Below, in pieces: positions 12,001 through 25,400 of a DNA stretch of 64,000 nucleotides; within the stretch, counting starts at the first letter, position 1; each line of letters starts with the position of its first letter. The notes under the pieces were generated by a model. The model ran no database searches. It was not told the origin of the DNA and saw only the letters and a program-made list of their open reading frames with translations. Both the position numbers and the translations under genes were made by a program. Origin of the DNA: Tilletia caries (lineage: Eukaryota > Basidiomycota > Exobasidiomycetes > Tilletiales > Tilletiaceae); assembly GCA_032718865.1 (NCBI GenBank), contig JALUTQ010000024.1, forward strand, positions 543,501-607,500. The letters are read 5' to 3'.

Positions 12001-13697
12001 GGTGTCCGTATCTTCTGGAGAGCTGGAGCTGGGTAGCGGTACGATGCGCGCGTTTGCGAAAGCTTCTGGGGTTGGTTGGAGGGCCTTTTGGACGGGCGAG
12101 GAACCTTGGTGGTAGATAGCCTGTTGAGGCTCGAGCTGAAGCTGTTGAGGCGACTGTTGATGTTGTTGTTGCTGCTGCTGCACGTCGCTGCGTTCCAGGT
12201 CAAAGTACCCACGAGCAGCAGGCGTAGCCGTCGGCGTGATGGATGGACTGGAAGCCTTCTCCGCACTCGCAGGCGTCGCATCGCGCTCGCTCTCCGGCAG
12301 ACTCGTCACGCTCGAGCGCTGCGTATCCGAATCACTGATCAACGAATTCCGCGAATACGCCTCAAGAATCTCATCCGCCTGCTCGTCCGAGAGAAGTCGA
12401 TCACCATCGCCAGCCTCATCGCTGCTCGAGGCTTCCAGCTGCCGCTCAGACGCGCTGCTGGGCGTCCGCTCCAGAACGGCCAAGGCAACGTCTCCGAAAT
12501 CCATCCTGCGCCCATCGAATGTCCCGGCGTCCATGGACTGGCCTGGACGTCGTCGGCTGCCTCGCCCGTCCCCGGACAGGGATGTTTTTCGCACCTTGGT
12601 CCTAGCGGCACGTCGTAGGATTTGACCAGGTAGCGGGACGATGATAGGCGCGTCCGCCTCGTCCAGCTCCGTGCCCGAACCCGACGCGTCTGATTGCATA
12701 TCTGTGACGGATGCCCAAATCCAGACAGATCGGACTTTGATCAGCTTTTTCGCGCGCGTAAAAGTCTAAGTGCTAGGTTGCAGGAAGCAAACAACTCACC
12801 AGAAGTACGTAAGTCCAGACTCAGATTCCTCCTCAACACATTCCGTACTCGCGCCGCATCATGACTGCTCGTCGTCTCCTCCGCGATCTGTTCCAATTGC
12901 TGCAGCTCCTCGAGAGTGAGGGCAGGCTTGGGTGCAGCGGCAGCGCCGGCCAAGCGCGACTCATCATCGTTCCCATCGGTGTCCGTTTGATACTGCCGCC
13001 TGAGCGTACTCCCACGCCTTGTGAGACTGGTCGAACGAGAGATCAGGTCGGATGAGGTGCTCGCGACCGCTGAGGGCTCGGTCTGGATGCGCAATGCCGC
13101 AATGCGGTCGGAGAGGGATATATCTGGGCCATCGCCGGACAGGCTGGTGGACGAGGGAGAGACGGGACTATGGGGCGCGCTGGTAGATATCCGGGCATCC
13201 CGCACAGCCCTAGCGGCGTGCTCGCTGAGGAACTTGCGGAAGTCTGCGGGGGAGATCTCGGGGTGCATGGATGCGGGGACCCAGAATAAATGCGCTGGGT
13301 CAGAAGAAGCTGGCTTTTCCTGCGATTCGGTGCTGGGCTCCTTTGGCGACGTGGGTGCTGCTGCAGACTGGTCTGTGCCTCGCCTTCTGGCAGTGAATTG
13401 CTGGCGAGTAGGGCGCGAGACAGAAAGGTCGCCACGGCTGGGTTGATAATCCATAGAGGAAGGATCGCCACTGCCGTCCGAGGCGACCCGGGGCCCGTCA
13501 TCGCGCAGATTGACACGCTCCTTGTTGGCGAGCTGACTGTTGAGGATGTCGTGGGAGGTGCTTCCGCTGCTGTGTGCGGAAGCGAGATCCGGCAGGTCTG
13601 GGTCGATGATGGGCCGGTTGACCGAGATGCGGCGCTGGGCGCGGAGGGCTTCCACCTCGCGAGCGAACTCGGAGTCGCTGATGGTGTCGGTTTCCAT
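9083..13697 (-). CDS. ZDS1: Zds1-family regulator (mitotic exit / PP2A-Cdc55 control)
   Basis: Fungal Zds proteins bind Cdc55-PP2A and regulate mitotic entry and exit and polarity. Exons on the minus strand: 13697-12800, 12701-11089 and 11014-9083; about 1,480 residues. The start METDTISDSEF is chosen as the first in-frame ATG before conserved sequence. Near residue 135 lies the Zds N-terminal block HLFWVPASMHPEISPADFRK. Near residues 710-760 lies the Zds C-terminal domain (HIERAVYRLSHIKLANPRRP, then LYEQVLISNLMFWYL), which in yeast is needed for PP2A binding. A Gln-rich stretch coded by CAA/CAG repeats follows. Unusually, the conserved C-domain is mid-protein: exon 3 adds about 640 residues of Ser/Gly/Gln/Pro-rich sequence ending in (GA)n and RDRRR. 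The 74-nt intron joining exon 3 fits size and phase but the tail could in principle be mis-joined. Confidence 0.82.
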
Positions 13698-15439
13698 CGT
13701 GAAAAAGTTTCCGCAGAAGGAGGGGGAATGAGTACTGGGAAGGGACGAAGTCGCGCGAGTTTGCCGGAGAAGCCTGAATGTAGGCGCGAATCCCAAGGGA
13801 TACAAGGACGGTCCTGACCCTTCCGATTTGAGGGTGTGGTGCGGAAGTCGTCACCTCCAGGCCTCGAGTCAAAATGAGATAAGACGACGATGAAGGATGC
13901 TTGAAGATGCTGACTTGCTGCAGCGGCGCCGTGTGTCCTGTCCTACCTCCGTTTCTCTCCTGATCCTTTTCGGGCTGAAGAGACGCGTGTATGATTCTGA
14001 AACGAGGGTATTGATGTGTGGTCCGAGACGAGACGCCGCAGGACGTGGAAACCTAGGAATGAAATGGGATCCGAAGAGGGAGGGGGGACAACTGTTTCCT
14101 GGAAATCCTGCGAGAGTAAATGCTCCTGAAATTCTCGGAGAGGGGGGAAAGATGCTTCCTTGGCGATCCGACAGACTCGTGTGCGGTCCCGAAGTGCTCC
14201 TTTGGGATTCCGTGGTTCCGAGGGGCGCGTGTGAGCCTGATCGAAGCTTGAGACGGAACAATGAACTGGAGTACCTCAGAGCGAGGCTGTGGAACGATGC
14301 GCAGAGGTCGTCGCTGTGCTTCCTGGGCGATCCGGAGGAAGAGCTTGGTTCCGCCAGGGGGGAGTTGCGAGATAGCTATGAAGCTCCGACGCCGCAGAGC
14401 TGTATGCGCCTGTCTGAGGAAGCCGCTGAGCGCCGAGTAATACGATGAAGCAGCTGCCTCTGACCGCCTGCTGTGGTTCCTGAGTCTCTGCGCAGGGATC
14501 CCTCGTGCTCATCAGCAACCTGTGTTCCTCCTGAGCAATCCGCGTGCGACTGGCTCTGTACTCACGAACTGTAAACCGCCCGCTGATCGAAGGGGTGACC
14601 GGGTGACGACCTGATTTCAGACGCGACTGTTTCTCGCACTTGCTCCCGAGTCCGTGGGTGGTGAACTTGACGCTTCTTGTGGGATCGCGACGCCGTTCCA
14701 AGTGAGGGAGAGATGAGGAAGTTGCGCAGAGAAGCAGAACCCAGTGAAGTGAGTGAAGTGAGGTGGTGCTGCCGGCTCTCTCAGACTCCGCTGATCAGAC
14801 TCTTCAAAGTGGGGTCTGTCGGTCTCCTATTCCTGAATTGATTCGTCAGACGTCAGGGCTCACTTCTCGCTCAGCACGTAAAGTCCCACTTTCAGCTGGT
14901 TGAGCTTCGAGGCTCGAGTCGATCTGGTGCAGCATTTATGAAGCATGAAGATGGCTATCAGGCAAAGCAGCGTCCCCTGGGCCCTGGCCAATGCAGCGAC
15001 GGTATCGACATCAGCTGGGCGGAGAACGATCCGCGGAAATTTACCACAGGGGGAAATGAGACTCAGTAGGAGTCCCTCAGACCCAGTCTCACCCATCGAG
15101 GCATCGACCCACCTACTACTGGCTACTTCCTGCACCTCTAGCATCCTTGGCACACATTGACACGGACGACGGGGATGCGAAAACTCAGCCCAGCGCCCAC
15201 TTCCTTCGCGATAACGATGAAGGCCGAGAGGGCTTCGTAGAAGAGGGAAGAGACCGCGGAAAAATGCTTCATCTTTTGTGGTGAGGAAAAGGAGAAAGAA
15301 AAGACAAGAGAGGGGGGAGGGAAATGTGGAGGAGCAGAGGAGGGAGGTGGGAAGGAGTGCGGTGCGGTCGGGGTGAAGTTGGTCGCGAGGACCGGGGAAG
15401 AAAGGGGTGGGAGAGAGAGCTCAGAGCTGAGGACCCCGC
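13698..15439. other. 1.7-kb gap: ZDS1 upstream region and SEC21 downstream region
   Basis: Both neighbours are on the minus strand, so this holds the SEC21 3' region and the ZDS1 promoter/leader. Open frames at 13897-14448 (+, 183 codons) and 14860-15153 (-, 97 codons, with one hydrophobic stretch) lack motifs, splice context or recognisable relatives. I see no RNA gene. Confidence 0.35.
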
Positions 15440-18400
15440 TCAAGCAATCGCCCCAATGATCAGCTCGACCGCAGCCGCATCCTCCGCCCGAACCGACAAC
15501 TCCATATTGACACCCTCCCCCTCCTCAAACGTCATCCTTGCACGCGCAAGCACAGCCGCACCTTTACCCGCCTTGCCCGCGCCTGCGCTCTCATTCACGC
15601 TCGCAACCGTGCCGGACAGCTGCAACGTATGCACCGATCCCGAGCTCGGCAACTCGCTCCCGCCCGACGGCTGCATCCCCAACAGATCCACCAGCGTCGA
15701 ACACGCCGTCTTGAGACTGTCCAGTGCGGTGAGTGCGAAGGTCTCCGTCGCCTCCGGCTTGCCCTCCTTGCCCATCCGGTCCCACTCCTGTCCGAAGTTC
15801 GCATATCGGGGTACCACGTAGTCCGCAACGCCCAGCTCGAGATCCTCGGTCTGGTACTCGTCGTCGTACCCTTCTTCTTCGGGCTCGCCGCTCGATGGGT
15901 CCACCTCCTTCGAAACGAAGCGGAGCGTGTTTTGCAATGTGCCGATCGGGAACGAGCTGGGGCCGTCGGTGCGTGTGAAGGAGACGTACACGATCCCGCT
16001 CGGATTGGACGCCGACAGGGAGTCGATTGTGAGGATGAAGTCTTCTTGCAACCCAACGTCGGCCGCGCCTCCGACCACGACGGCGACGTTCTCCAGCACA
16101 GTATCTGGGACTGTATTGCTGACATTGTACTGTAGACCCAAATTGCATCAGCCTCAATCCAAACTTCCCCAACTTCGTTCTCAAAATCCAAGACCAGAAA
16201 GAAACTCACCTGGAAAACGATGTGCTCCGCAAACACATGCTTGATCGCACTGACCACATACTCCGTCTCGCGCTCCGTAAGCTCCGCAGCCGTCTCCGAC
16301 GACTTGAGCAACGGCCCATACCCAGCCATTTGCGGAATCGCAGCCAGCTCGCTCGCATACCGACCCGACGCTCCCGCTCCTCCACTGCCAAGCCCATCCG
16401 CACCCGCTCCACTGTCGGCCACCTGGCCCGAGGTTCCTGACGGTCCCGCACCGCTGCCACCAGCAAGCACGCTCTTCGAGCTGTCCGCAGCCATCGCGAC
16501 GTTGGCCGTCGCCTCGCTCTTCGCACGCAGAGCCTCCAACTCAGCCTCCTCACGCGTAATCTTCGGCACCACACTGGCGTCAAAGGGCACATCGGATTGT
16601 GCAGGCTCGGCGACGTAACTGCTCAGACTGGACTCGAGCGCACGCAGCTGGTACGTCTCGTCGTCCCGGACCAGTCGAGTCGCGAGCTTGTTCTCCGCCA
16701 GGATGCGGAGGTACATCGCCGCTCGGTCGCGTACTTCGTCATCGACGTCGTCCAGGCAGCGTTCCAATAGGACCTTGATTCGCCCATTGAGCGTCTTGTC
16801 TTCGATGCCAAACTTGGCCAGACTCGCCACAGCAGCCGCACGAACGATGGCGTTCTCGAGGATGACCCGGTTGTAGATGTAGCGGATGTACTTGTGGGGT
16901 TGGGCCATCTTGGGGCCTTCAACACCGAGCAGATGCAAGATGCGCACACTGATCTTGGTAAACTCGCAGTCCTCAATGAACTCGCACAGGTGCGCAAGTG
17001 CAGCCTCTTTGCATTCGCCAATGAACCTGACCATGTCAAAGATGGCCTCCACGACCGCTCGCTTGAACTCGTACCCGCCCTCGTCCCGGAGGACGCTGGA
17101 GAGGAAGCCGAGCATGACGACCTGCTTCGAGGGGAACTTGAGACAGAGACTTCGGATGGCATCCACGACGATCACCTTGAACTCGTCCGAGATCTCGCTC
17201 ATGAAGCCACTGATCTGCTTCATCAGACGATCCACGCTGGCCTCGTTACCCGTCTTGAGCAAGGTCGTGATCGCATACGTCGCCACGCTCCGGTTCGGAT
17301 CGGTAATGAGGTTCTCCATGTCGACGTTGCACGACTGCACAGCGGCAGGGTGTGAATGGGCCAGCTTGGCGAGCGTGCGAATAGCGGCGAACTTGAGAGT
17401 AGGCTTGGGGCTGCTGAGGAACAGTTGCAACACACCCACGGGGCGGGAAAGCTCGCCGGCGGTGATGCCGCGGAGCTCGCAGAGCGCGCGGGCAGCCTCG
17501 TAGTTGACCATGTCGGACTTGTGTCGGAGCCAGTCCTCGAGCAGAGCCGTCATCGGTCCGCGCATGTTGGGGTCCTCCTCCGCGAGTCGGGCCGCGAAAC
17601 GGACGAGCATGCAGATGGCGTAAGGGCTGCGGAGAGCACTGGCCGTCTTGGCGGATGAGCCGCCTCCACCGCTGCCGAGCTGCTGGATGAGCTTGCTGAT
17701 AGCCATCCGGTCGCCCTGTCGGATGAGGTAGAGCAGGCCGAGGGCGTGGTATTGGGTCATGAAGGAGGTGCTAGCGATCGTCTGCGGGCCTTGCGGCGAG
17801 CCCGACGAGCCGTAACCGGCTGCGCTGGCCGCAAAGCCAAGGTATCCTCCAGCCCCACCGAAGCCACCACCGCCGCCTCCACCGCTGCTCCCGCCGAAGG
17901 GACCGGACGACGCGAACTTGGGGTTGATCGCCTCTGACGCTTCGTTCGCCCATCGCTTGACGACGTCGCGCGAGCCAATGTTGAGATGGTACGACGACAC
18001 GAGGGCTGCGGAGGAGATGAACGAGTTTTTGTCGAGGATGGCCGTCTTGAAGAAGCGCTCGAGACCCTGGACCATGCTCGGGTCGACGACGCGGGTCAGG
18101 GCGCGAATGGCATTGGGCCGGTAGATCACCTCCGTATTGGGCTGCATGTCCTTAAGGATCGAGGCTATGATCATGATGGTGTCGTCTGAAATAGGTGTGA
18201 GCTCCTTGATGGACAGGTAGGTCATCTGGCGCAGGGCGGCATCCTTGTGCTGGAAGAGCTTGGTCGCCCCGAAGAAGAGGGTGGTACCTTCCTGGCGGGA
18301 GAAGGTCTCACCCCCGTAGAGGAGGTAGAGGAGCTTGGTGAGGAGGATGCGACATTTGCGGGGCGAGACGGGGGTCTCGTTGAAAACGCGCGCCTCTTGA

Positions 18401-18544
18401 ATGACGGACGACTGCCAGAGGGAGAGAGTGAGGGAGGGAATGAGCATCTGTGCGCGCAAGGCATGAAGCATGAAGGGCTTCTCAGAAACGTACCTTGTCC
18501 TGTCCGAGGCCGACGCCCGTCTCTTCGTCCTTCTTGAAGGACAT
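15440..18544 (-). CDS. SEC21: Coatomer gamma subunit (gamma-COP)
   Basis: Large subunit of the COPI coat for retrograde Golgi-to-ER and intra-Golgi vesicles. Exons on the minus strand: 18544-18494, 18411-16210 and 16129-15440; about 980 residues, slightly longer than usual (870-935). The first exon encodes MSFKKDEETGVGLGQDK, the conserved opening. Exon 2 carries the adaptin-type HEAT solenoid: VFNETPVSPRKCRILLTKLL, then LYLLYGGETF and SYHLNIGSRDVVKRWANE. Exon 3 encodes the C-terminal appendage (ear) with the FVSKEVDPSSGEPEEEGYDD region and the final platform subdomain. A Gly-rich insertion near residues 180-240 is lineage-specific. The gene next to it encodes COPII subunit Sec13; I treat this adjacency as coincidence. 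Confidence 0.93.
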
Positions 18545-19061
18545 TCTTTTCGTTCTCAGTTATCTTTCACCGACGGGCCAGCGAGCGCAGGGATGTGAGA
18601 GAGCCGGATGCTGGCTGAGGCGGGCTGGTGCTGGCGATGGTGATGGATGATCGCAGTCCGAATGTGTGTGCTGGACTTGGAACGCCTTGCCCTCCACGCC
18701 TCCACCTCATGCACCACCTCGATCACCTTCCTACCCACAGACCACCACACACTCCATCTCGCACACACACCACACAATCTCTGTCAGCGTGCGTTGCACT
18801 ACCTGCGAAAGGGGCCAGGGTAGGAACCCCCCCCCCCCCCCGGCGGCTTCAGCGCCTCAGAAACCTCTAGCTCTGCCAATATTGTATGTCCTCAAGAGCA
18901 ACTACCAGGATGGCTTGTGCATGAAATCTTCCAATTCGTAGAGAGCTCTGACAGGGAAAGAAGCGGGAAGGATTCGAATTCCACAAGCCTGACATCCTTC
19001 TCGCACAAGGACGACACTTGCGATCGTGACTCGATTCGCGATGGGTGTTATGCAAACCCCT
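18545..19061. other. Intergenic region SEC13 3' end / SEC21 promoter
   Basis: 517 bp with CA/CT-rich sequence and a poly-C run at about 18829-18841. No gene seen. Confidence 0.4.
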
Positions 19062-20643
19062 TCACGAGTCCATTCTGTTAAAAAGTGAAGAATAGTCAGT
19101 CATACAGAATCTTGGAGAAGGAATAAATACCACCTGCCCAAACTACTCACTCAGAGACACACTCCCACTTGCCCTTCAAGTTCTCCTTCCAAAGCGTAAC
19201 CTTGCCATCTCCGCAACTGACCGCAAGCACATTCCCACTGACGCTCCAGCTCAGGCGCCAGACGGTATCAGGGAACTTGGCCCCACTGTCCTTTCCACCA
19301 CTCGCCGCCGCTCCCGACGCATCTACGCCCGCCGTCGATGCAGAGCTCGGATTCAGAGGCGTGCTGATCCAGGGCGATGAAGGGCCGTCTTGAGTCCAGA
19401 TCAGCACCGTCCGGTCTTGGGATGCACTGGCGAGGTATGTGCGGGGGAGACCGATGTTTGGCGCAAAGGCGACGTCTCGGACCCAGTCAGTGTGGCCGTT
19501 GAGCGTCTCGATCTGCACGTATAGACCAGCCTCGGCTCTGAGTTGTCGAAAAGAGTGGTCAACATCGGGAATTTTATACGGCATTCATCTCATGCGCAGA
19601 CAAAACTCACTGGTATTCCCAAATTTTGACAAGAGAGTCGCCGCCAGCCGTAGCGAAGCGCCGGACGTATTGTTGAGCGTTCTGGTCGGCGGCAGCTTCA
19701 CCAGGTCGCTGCTGGCTAGGTTGCTGCGCAGAGATGAGGGCGCCAGGCAGTGTAGCTGGTGCCCAAGAAACGGCATTGCATCCAGATGGGTGTGCAACCA
19801 CCTTGTGCACTGCCCAGGATCCATCGTCTGGTTTTTGTGGGAAATAAATATGTCAGGATTGCGCATGCTACACCAGCGCGCTTCAATTCTGACGCACCTT
19901 TGAAGGTTGCGACGGAGACCGACCCGTCGGACGAAGCGCAGGCCAGTGATGCGCCGAGCTCGTAGGGGGCCCATGAGATGGAGTTCACTGCACAGCGTAG
20001 AAGGGTAGAGCGGTAAGAAAGGCACGAAGGTGGCAGCATTCACACAGCCAGAATCAAAATGCTCACCTGATCCATCATGCACTTTGTGCTCCTTGATCTG
20101 AGTCCATCCGCCAGCCTCTGCCGACTGTCCGTATCCCTGAGAGCCGTACCCGCTCGACGCCCCACCTGCCGAGCCATTGTCCTTCCAGATGGCCACTTTG
20201 CCATCGTACGAGCACGATGCAAGGATGGGTCCGAATTTGGGGTGCGCCCAGGCGACCTGCCAGACGGGTCCCTCGTGACCGCGCAAGGTGGCTCGCTGGT
20301 TGCCTGCGACACCGTCAACGACATCGAAGACCTTGATGGTCCGATCGGACGAGCACGTTGCTAGCCGCTTGCCGTAGAAGTCGAGCTGGGCATCGTGCTG
20401 GATGGATTGGACAAAATAGACTGTCTATCAGCTCCGAAGTTGTGATCATAACAACACGGAGGTATTCGCTGTTACTCACGATCATGTCCTCGTGCGAGGT
20501 CTCGATGGAGCGAGGCTCGTCCGCCGTAACGCGGTTGCCTGATGCTGATGGAGCCTGACCAAGGGAGAGTAGGGGAACAAGACCAGTCAACTACATGCAA
20601 CACATAAGCTCCAGGGCACAAGACGGGGTCCGTAACTCACCAT
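19062..20643 (-). CDS. SEC13: COPII coat / nuclear pore protein Sec13
   Basis: Six-bladed WD40 protein of the COPII outer coat, the nuclear pore Y-complex and the SEA complex. Exons on the minus strand: 20643-20641 (ATG only), 20590-20480, 20397-20067, 19987-19898, 19827-19611, 19537-19151 and 19074-19062; about 384 residues. Conserved blocks run through [88 protein letters not shown] and [19 protein letters not shown]. Animal Sec13 also has residues before SHEDM, and exon 2 has no earlier in-frame ATG, so the ATG immediately followed by GTGAGT is taken as a complete first coding exon. The last 4-codon exon (ending MDS) is a choice; reading through instead gives a stop at 19147 and almost the same protein. 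Confidence 0.9.
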
Positions 20644-22412
20644 GTTAGAAAGTGAAGTGAAAAATGCCGATCGATGTGGGTTTCTTTCGAGCGCGATTAG
20701 TCCTGGAGGCGCGTTGACTGCTTGCTGTGCACTGCGAGGGGCGTGAGCTCGTCGTTGGTCCTGTTGCTCCTGCGATGCTCGCTACTCGCTATCCCCAAAG
20801 GCTGGCTCGGGCGCGCGACGTGGATGGTGAGGGTGAACTTTGGAAGAATGCGAGAACGGGTCAGGAACGGCTGCATTTGAAACGGAGTCCGAACTGGTTC
20901 AGTCTCCGAACTCACCCGTTGCGTCTCCCGGCCACATCCAATCAACATTCCTCCTCGTCGAAGGCCAAGAGAGCGACCCGCATGCATCGTTCGACCATGA
21001 TCTACACCTCAACTTCTCTCGACCTCGCCTCACCATGTTCCACAATTTCTTCACCGTCGATCGTCAGCCTTGAGCTGCGGGCACATCACTGCTTGGCCGC
21101 CTCGTTCGTTCGGCACCCTTGCTCATTACTTGGGGGAACGCACTGGGCCACAGCCAGGCCCTCATCCAGCTACTGACACACTTCGTTCCTGGAGACAGCG
21201 TCGTTCTTGCGTCGCGTCGCGCCACCGTTGACCTTCATTCCTGCCTGCACAGAAGCTGAACTACTAGTCCTCCATCGTCTTCCAGCAGAGCTCGAGGCTT
21301 TTCATCGCCTGATCGCTGCGTCAGAAACGATCGCCCTCAGCGCCACGACTTTCAGACATTCTTCTACGTTTGCAAGGACCCTAGCGTACTCATCTAGGAC
21401 GTCAACAACTTTCCAGCGAGGCCCTCCATCTGTTCGTCGCTGCTTCCATCAGAAAGAAATTGTAAGACAACCACCCACACAAACTAGGTCAGCTACGCCC
21501 GGATCCGGATCCACCGTAGCGTCCCCGTCGTTCATTTGCACGTCCATGCATGCACCTTCTTCGCTGCGAAGGCCGGTCGAATTCGCTGCATCTCTTTTCG
21601 TCCAAGCGCCTGGATGTTGTGGAACACTGACATTTCCTTCCATCCATCGATTGGCCGCAGCACCCGCAGCTGATAGCTCACAACACTGCTCGAATGACAT
21701 CTACCCTTCTGTCATTCCTCTCCCCGTGTCCACAACACCAGATCGCCATAGTGCTACTTTCCCAGGCACCATTATTTCAAAAAAGAAGGCTTGCCCTGGC
21801 AAAGTTCACTCTGGAATGTCTGCTCATCAGTACACGCGGTGACTTTCGTCCTGCCCTGGACAGCAATGGCAACATCTACCCATGCACGGATTTGCTCAGA
21901 TCCCAAAACTGCGGCGCGCATCCGAATGGTCGAGATCGTTCGCCGATCGCTCAGAGCGAAACTTTGCGGCGTCACGACCCATTCGCCTGGGCCCACGACG
22001 ATACTCTCTCTCACACACGTCTTGGCCAAGTTCGCCGCCCTCACGCCACTCCTGTGCAAGGTGCACCGAAGAATGGCGTTTTGACAAAGAGCATCGTCCT
22101 TTCAATTCCCTCTGACCTTTGCATTCCGCTCAGCCAAACAATCATCTCTGCATCCAAACCGCCGGCTACCATCGAGAGCAGCGTGCTGCATGCCAGATTC
22201 CTGTGGCGCAAGGACCTTTCACCTCAGGCGGCAGAGAGCGGGGGCAGGACTGTCGGAAGGCTTCGTCGTCCGTCGCAACTGCGTCTTTAAAAGGAGAGAA
22301 CTTCTCGTCGTCCCTTCGAGGTTCCATTCGAAGACCTCCTAGATTCTCTCTCAACTTCGACTATTCCTGTACGCCTTACAACCGCCGATACCCGCCTTCA
22401 AGCACGACTGCC
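20644..22412. promoter_or_regulatory. 1.8-kb divergent interval / long leader of AT-hook gene
   Basis: Separates SEC13 (minus) from the AT-hook gene (plus). It is GC-poorer than the flanking exons and studded with short ATG-started frames. A 211-codon plus-strand frame (21207-21842) and overlapping frames to 22290 have no domain and are probably chance or upstream ORFs. Long leaders are common for fungal regulatory genes, so part of this may be transcribed 5' UTR. Confidence 0.4.
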
Positions 22413-25400
22413 ATGTCTTCCTTGTACTCTGACTTCGAGGCCATACTCGGAATCAGCGCGGACGCACCACAACTCGCACCATTCCCTGAAACGACAACCG
22501 CTCATCTTCAGTCGTCCCCGCTCACCAGCCAGTCGATCAGTCCAGCCGGCAGCGCGACGAGCGCCGATTCGCTTCTCCCGCCTTTCGATCTCGGAATGGG
22601 AACGCAGCTCAGCGATAGCGACGACTCCGACTGGATGCACAACACCAACAATTCGAGCTGGCTCGATCCGTTTCCGATGAACGCTGTTGGCTGGGGTATG
22701 GTCCGCCAAAGGGACGAAGATGACACACCAGAGCCGGAACTGTCCACGCCTCGGTCGAGGACGATGCGGGTCGAAGGATTCGCGGACGTGACCGTCGTAC
22801 ATCAAGCGCTTCCAACATCATTGCTTTTCGGCGCCTTCCCTATTTCTCCACCATCATCTGTTGGGCCTAGTGAGCCCTCTGCGACGTTCTCGACCTTCGG
22901 ACAATTCGCACGACTGCAACCTAGACTGTTCAAGACGCCCGACACCTCACCCCAGCAACCGCAAGCCAATGTAGGCACCGCTCAAACGCCTATCAGGAGA
23001 GCCGTCAACACAGCTGAAGCTGAAGGTGAGCGTGACCTGCGGTTCCTGCCCTCCACCAACCCCGTGATGACTGAACCTTTACAATTTCCGCAGCGCGAAG
23101 TACCGGTGTGAAGCGACGGAGGGAAGATCTTCCCGAGCCATCGACGACTGCTGGCGTCCACAATGTCGACCACCCTGCAGATCCTCTCCAGAAGAAGCAA
23201 AAGCCTTGTCTATCAAAGCGAGGCAATGCGGAGGAAGGAGTTGTGAAGACTCAGGTCAAGCCTCCGCGGGGACACCTACGATACAGAGATCGACCCGAAG
23301 ATGGAGCTACTCCCAAAGCGAAAGGTGGTCCCAAACCACCGCCACCGGGAGAGACATCTAACAGTAACACTTCGCTCTCTCCTGACCATCGCCACTACGA
23401 CACCCCCATCAAGATCGTCTCGCTCAACAACATCGACCGATCCAAGTGCATGACCACAGAGCAGATCCTCGGCTACGATCCCAAGAACCCTCCCAAGGCA
23501 CTGACCGCCATCAGCTGCGCGATCGGAGACGAAGAGCTCAACAAGCGCGCCAGAGCAGCCCTCGAAGTGACCCTGGCCCGACTCGCGATCAAAGAGGACC
23601 TCGTCCGGCCGCCGGAGAACGCAATCACAAACGTGGTCACCGCCGACATGAGGCCCGCTCAAGCGCGGGAAGCGATGAAGTGGAGTCGAACTGCGATGCG
23701 CGAAGCTAAGCAGACGCAGGCAATGCTGATGTACGCCATGGACATGGCTGACCGCCGCCGAAACTCCAAGGTCACGTTTGCGTTGCCTGGACAGCAAGTC
23801 TACACGGTCCTTGTGAACAAGACCGGCTCTGGCGGCGACGGGAACGGGAACGCTGACGGAAACGGTAGCAAGGATGGAGACAATCGTGGTCTTGGACATA
23901 CCTCGGCGGACAAGTCGGTCTCGGGACTCGTGTCCGCCCTGCGTGGTGGCAGGAATCAGGCCACCGATCCGAGCTCCAGCTCGTCCCGGACGAACAACGA
24001 CAACGGCGAGGGCAGCTCTGATACTTTCGATGGTTCGGTTCCGTCCAGCATCAGCTCTACGGACTCGTTCGAGAGCTTCTCCAGCTTCCCGTTGGCATTC
24101 AACGTTGCTCCACCCGTTCCCGCATACAGCTTCAATCTCCCGTCGTTCTTCTCGCAGGGGATCGCCACGCCGGCCGTCGACCCTTCGGCTGCTGGCAATA
24201 CAGCTGGACACACCGGTTTCCTTCCCGCTGATACGAACCCGACCAATCCGCAAGGAATTCCCTGGGATATGGCTTTGCAAGCTCAGGCAGCGACCATGCT
24301 CAACAACTTCCAGCTTCCAGGTACGGCTCAATTCATGGTGGACGGTGCCGCTCCCCCACAGATCGCTCCGCCCACTACCATAATGGGACTCGGACTTCCA
24401 GATGGCAGTCAACAGGAGATGAACCAGTTCCTGAGCATGCCACCGCTCTCGCCTACCGCGCTACCTACCGCCATGGGCGACAGCTTCCCTGGATTATCGT
24501 CCCTGCCAGCCTTTCCCAACCAGCCGAACTCCTTCTTCCATAACGGAGTGACCGACACCTCGCTCCCGCTCAACAACGATCTCATGGGCCCGTTCTTCGG
24601 TCGACCGGGTCGTCAGCGCGCCATCACGGCGACGGGCATCGAACGTTTGCTAGGCAGCGCCACGATTGCAGATCATAATCGGGCCATGCCCGAGATGGCC
24701 ATGAACCCCTGTACGCTGTACCCACCGGGTCAGATCATCGCCTATCAGCAGTGGATGCAGCAGCAGCGGTTCGTCGGCATGATCGAGGCCGAACCTCAGC
24801 TGCTACCGCGAGCGTCCCCCGCACCCGCGTACAACCTGCCCCACACTGGCAATGCCGCCTTCATGCTCAACAACTTCGAACCGGCCCTTCCTCCTCCTCC
24901 TCCTCCTCCTTCGAACAACGCCGTCATTCCCGCTGCGCCGTTATCAGCCGTCGCAGCTGGAAAACGCAAGAGCATCGAAGAGCCCGACGAGTCCGAAGGC
25001 TGGACCTCAGCCTACCCCCCACCCATCCCCGGCGGACGAGGCACAAAGAAGCGCGGCCGTCCCCGCTCCCGATCCGACGCACCTCCCAAGCCTAAATCCA
25101 TTGCAGCACTCCAGGCGGCCGCCGCCGAGAGCTTGCAGCAACTCCAGCATGGCGGTGGCGGTGCGCTTGCTGGTGCACCGCTTGTCGTGCATGGACCTGA
25201 ACTGCCGCCGGGGGTGAAGAAGGACGTTCCGATTGCTGCGCCGAGCTTGGTGCCGCTCCGGATTTGTGCACCGGTTGCTCGTCGAGGGGTTGGGAAGGCG
25301 GCTAGTCCTATGCAGGCTGTGGGTGCAGGTGTGGGTGCGGGTCCGAGTACGAGTGCGGCTGGAGCTGGAGCTGAGCAAGCCACGCATTTGCCTTTCAACG

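Noticed and set aside
13897..14448. 183-codon plus-strand frame upstream of ZDS1
   Set aside because: No recognisable domain, many Trp/Cys/Arg typical of chance frames, and no supporting neighbours.
14860..15153. 97-codon minus-strand frame with a hydrophobic stretch near SEC21 3' end
   Set aside because: Looks slightly protein-like but has no identifiable family, no clear promoter space and weak start context; kept as intergenic.
18960..19010. TTCGAATTCC tRNA T-loop-like sequence
   Set aside because: No matching acceptor, D or anticodon stem on either strand.
15440..20643. COPI (SEC21) and COPII (SEC13) subunit genes side by side as a functional cluster
   Set aside because: Eukaryotic housekeeping genes with separate promoters; no evidence that the adjacency is selected.
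21207..22290. Overlapping plus-strand frames (211 and 198 codons) upstream of the AT-hook gene
   Set aside because: Low-complexity His/Ser/Arg composition and no domain; more likely leader sequence or upstream ORFs.
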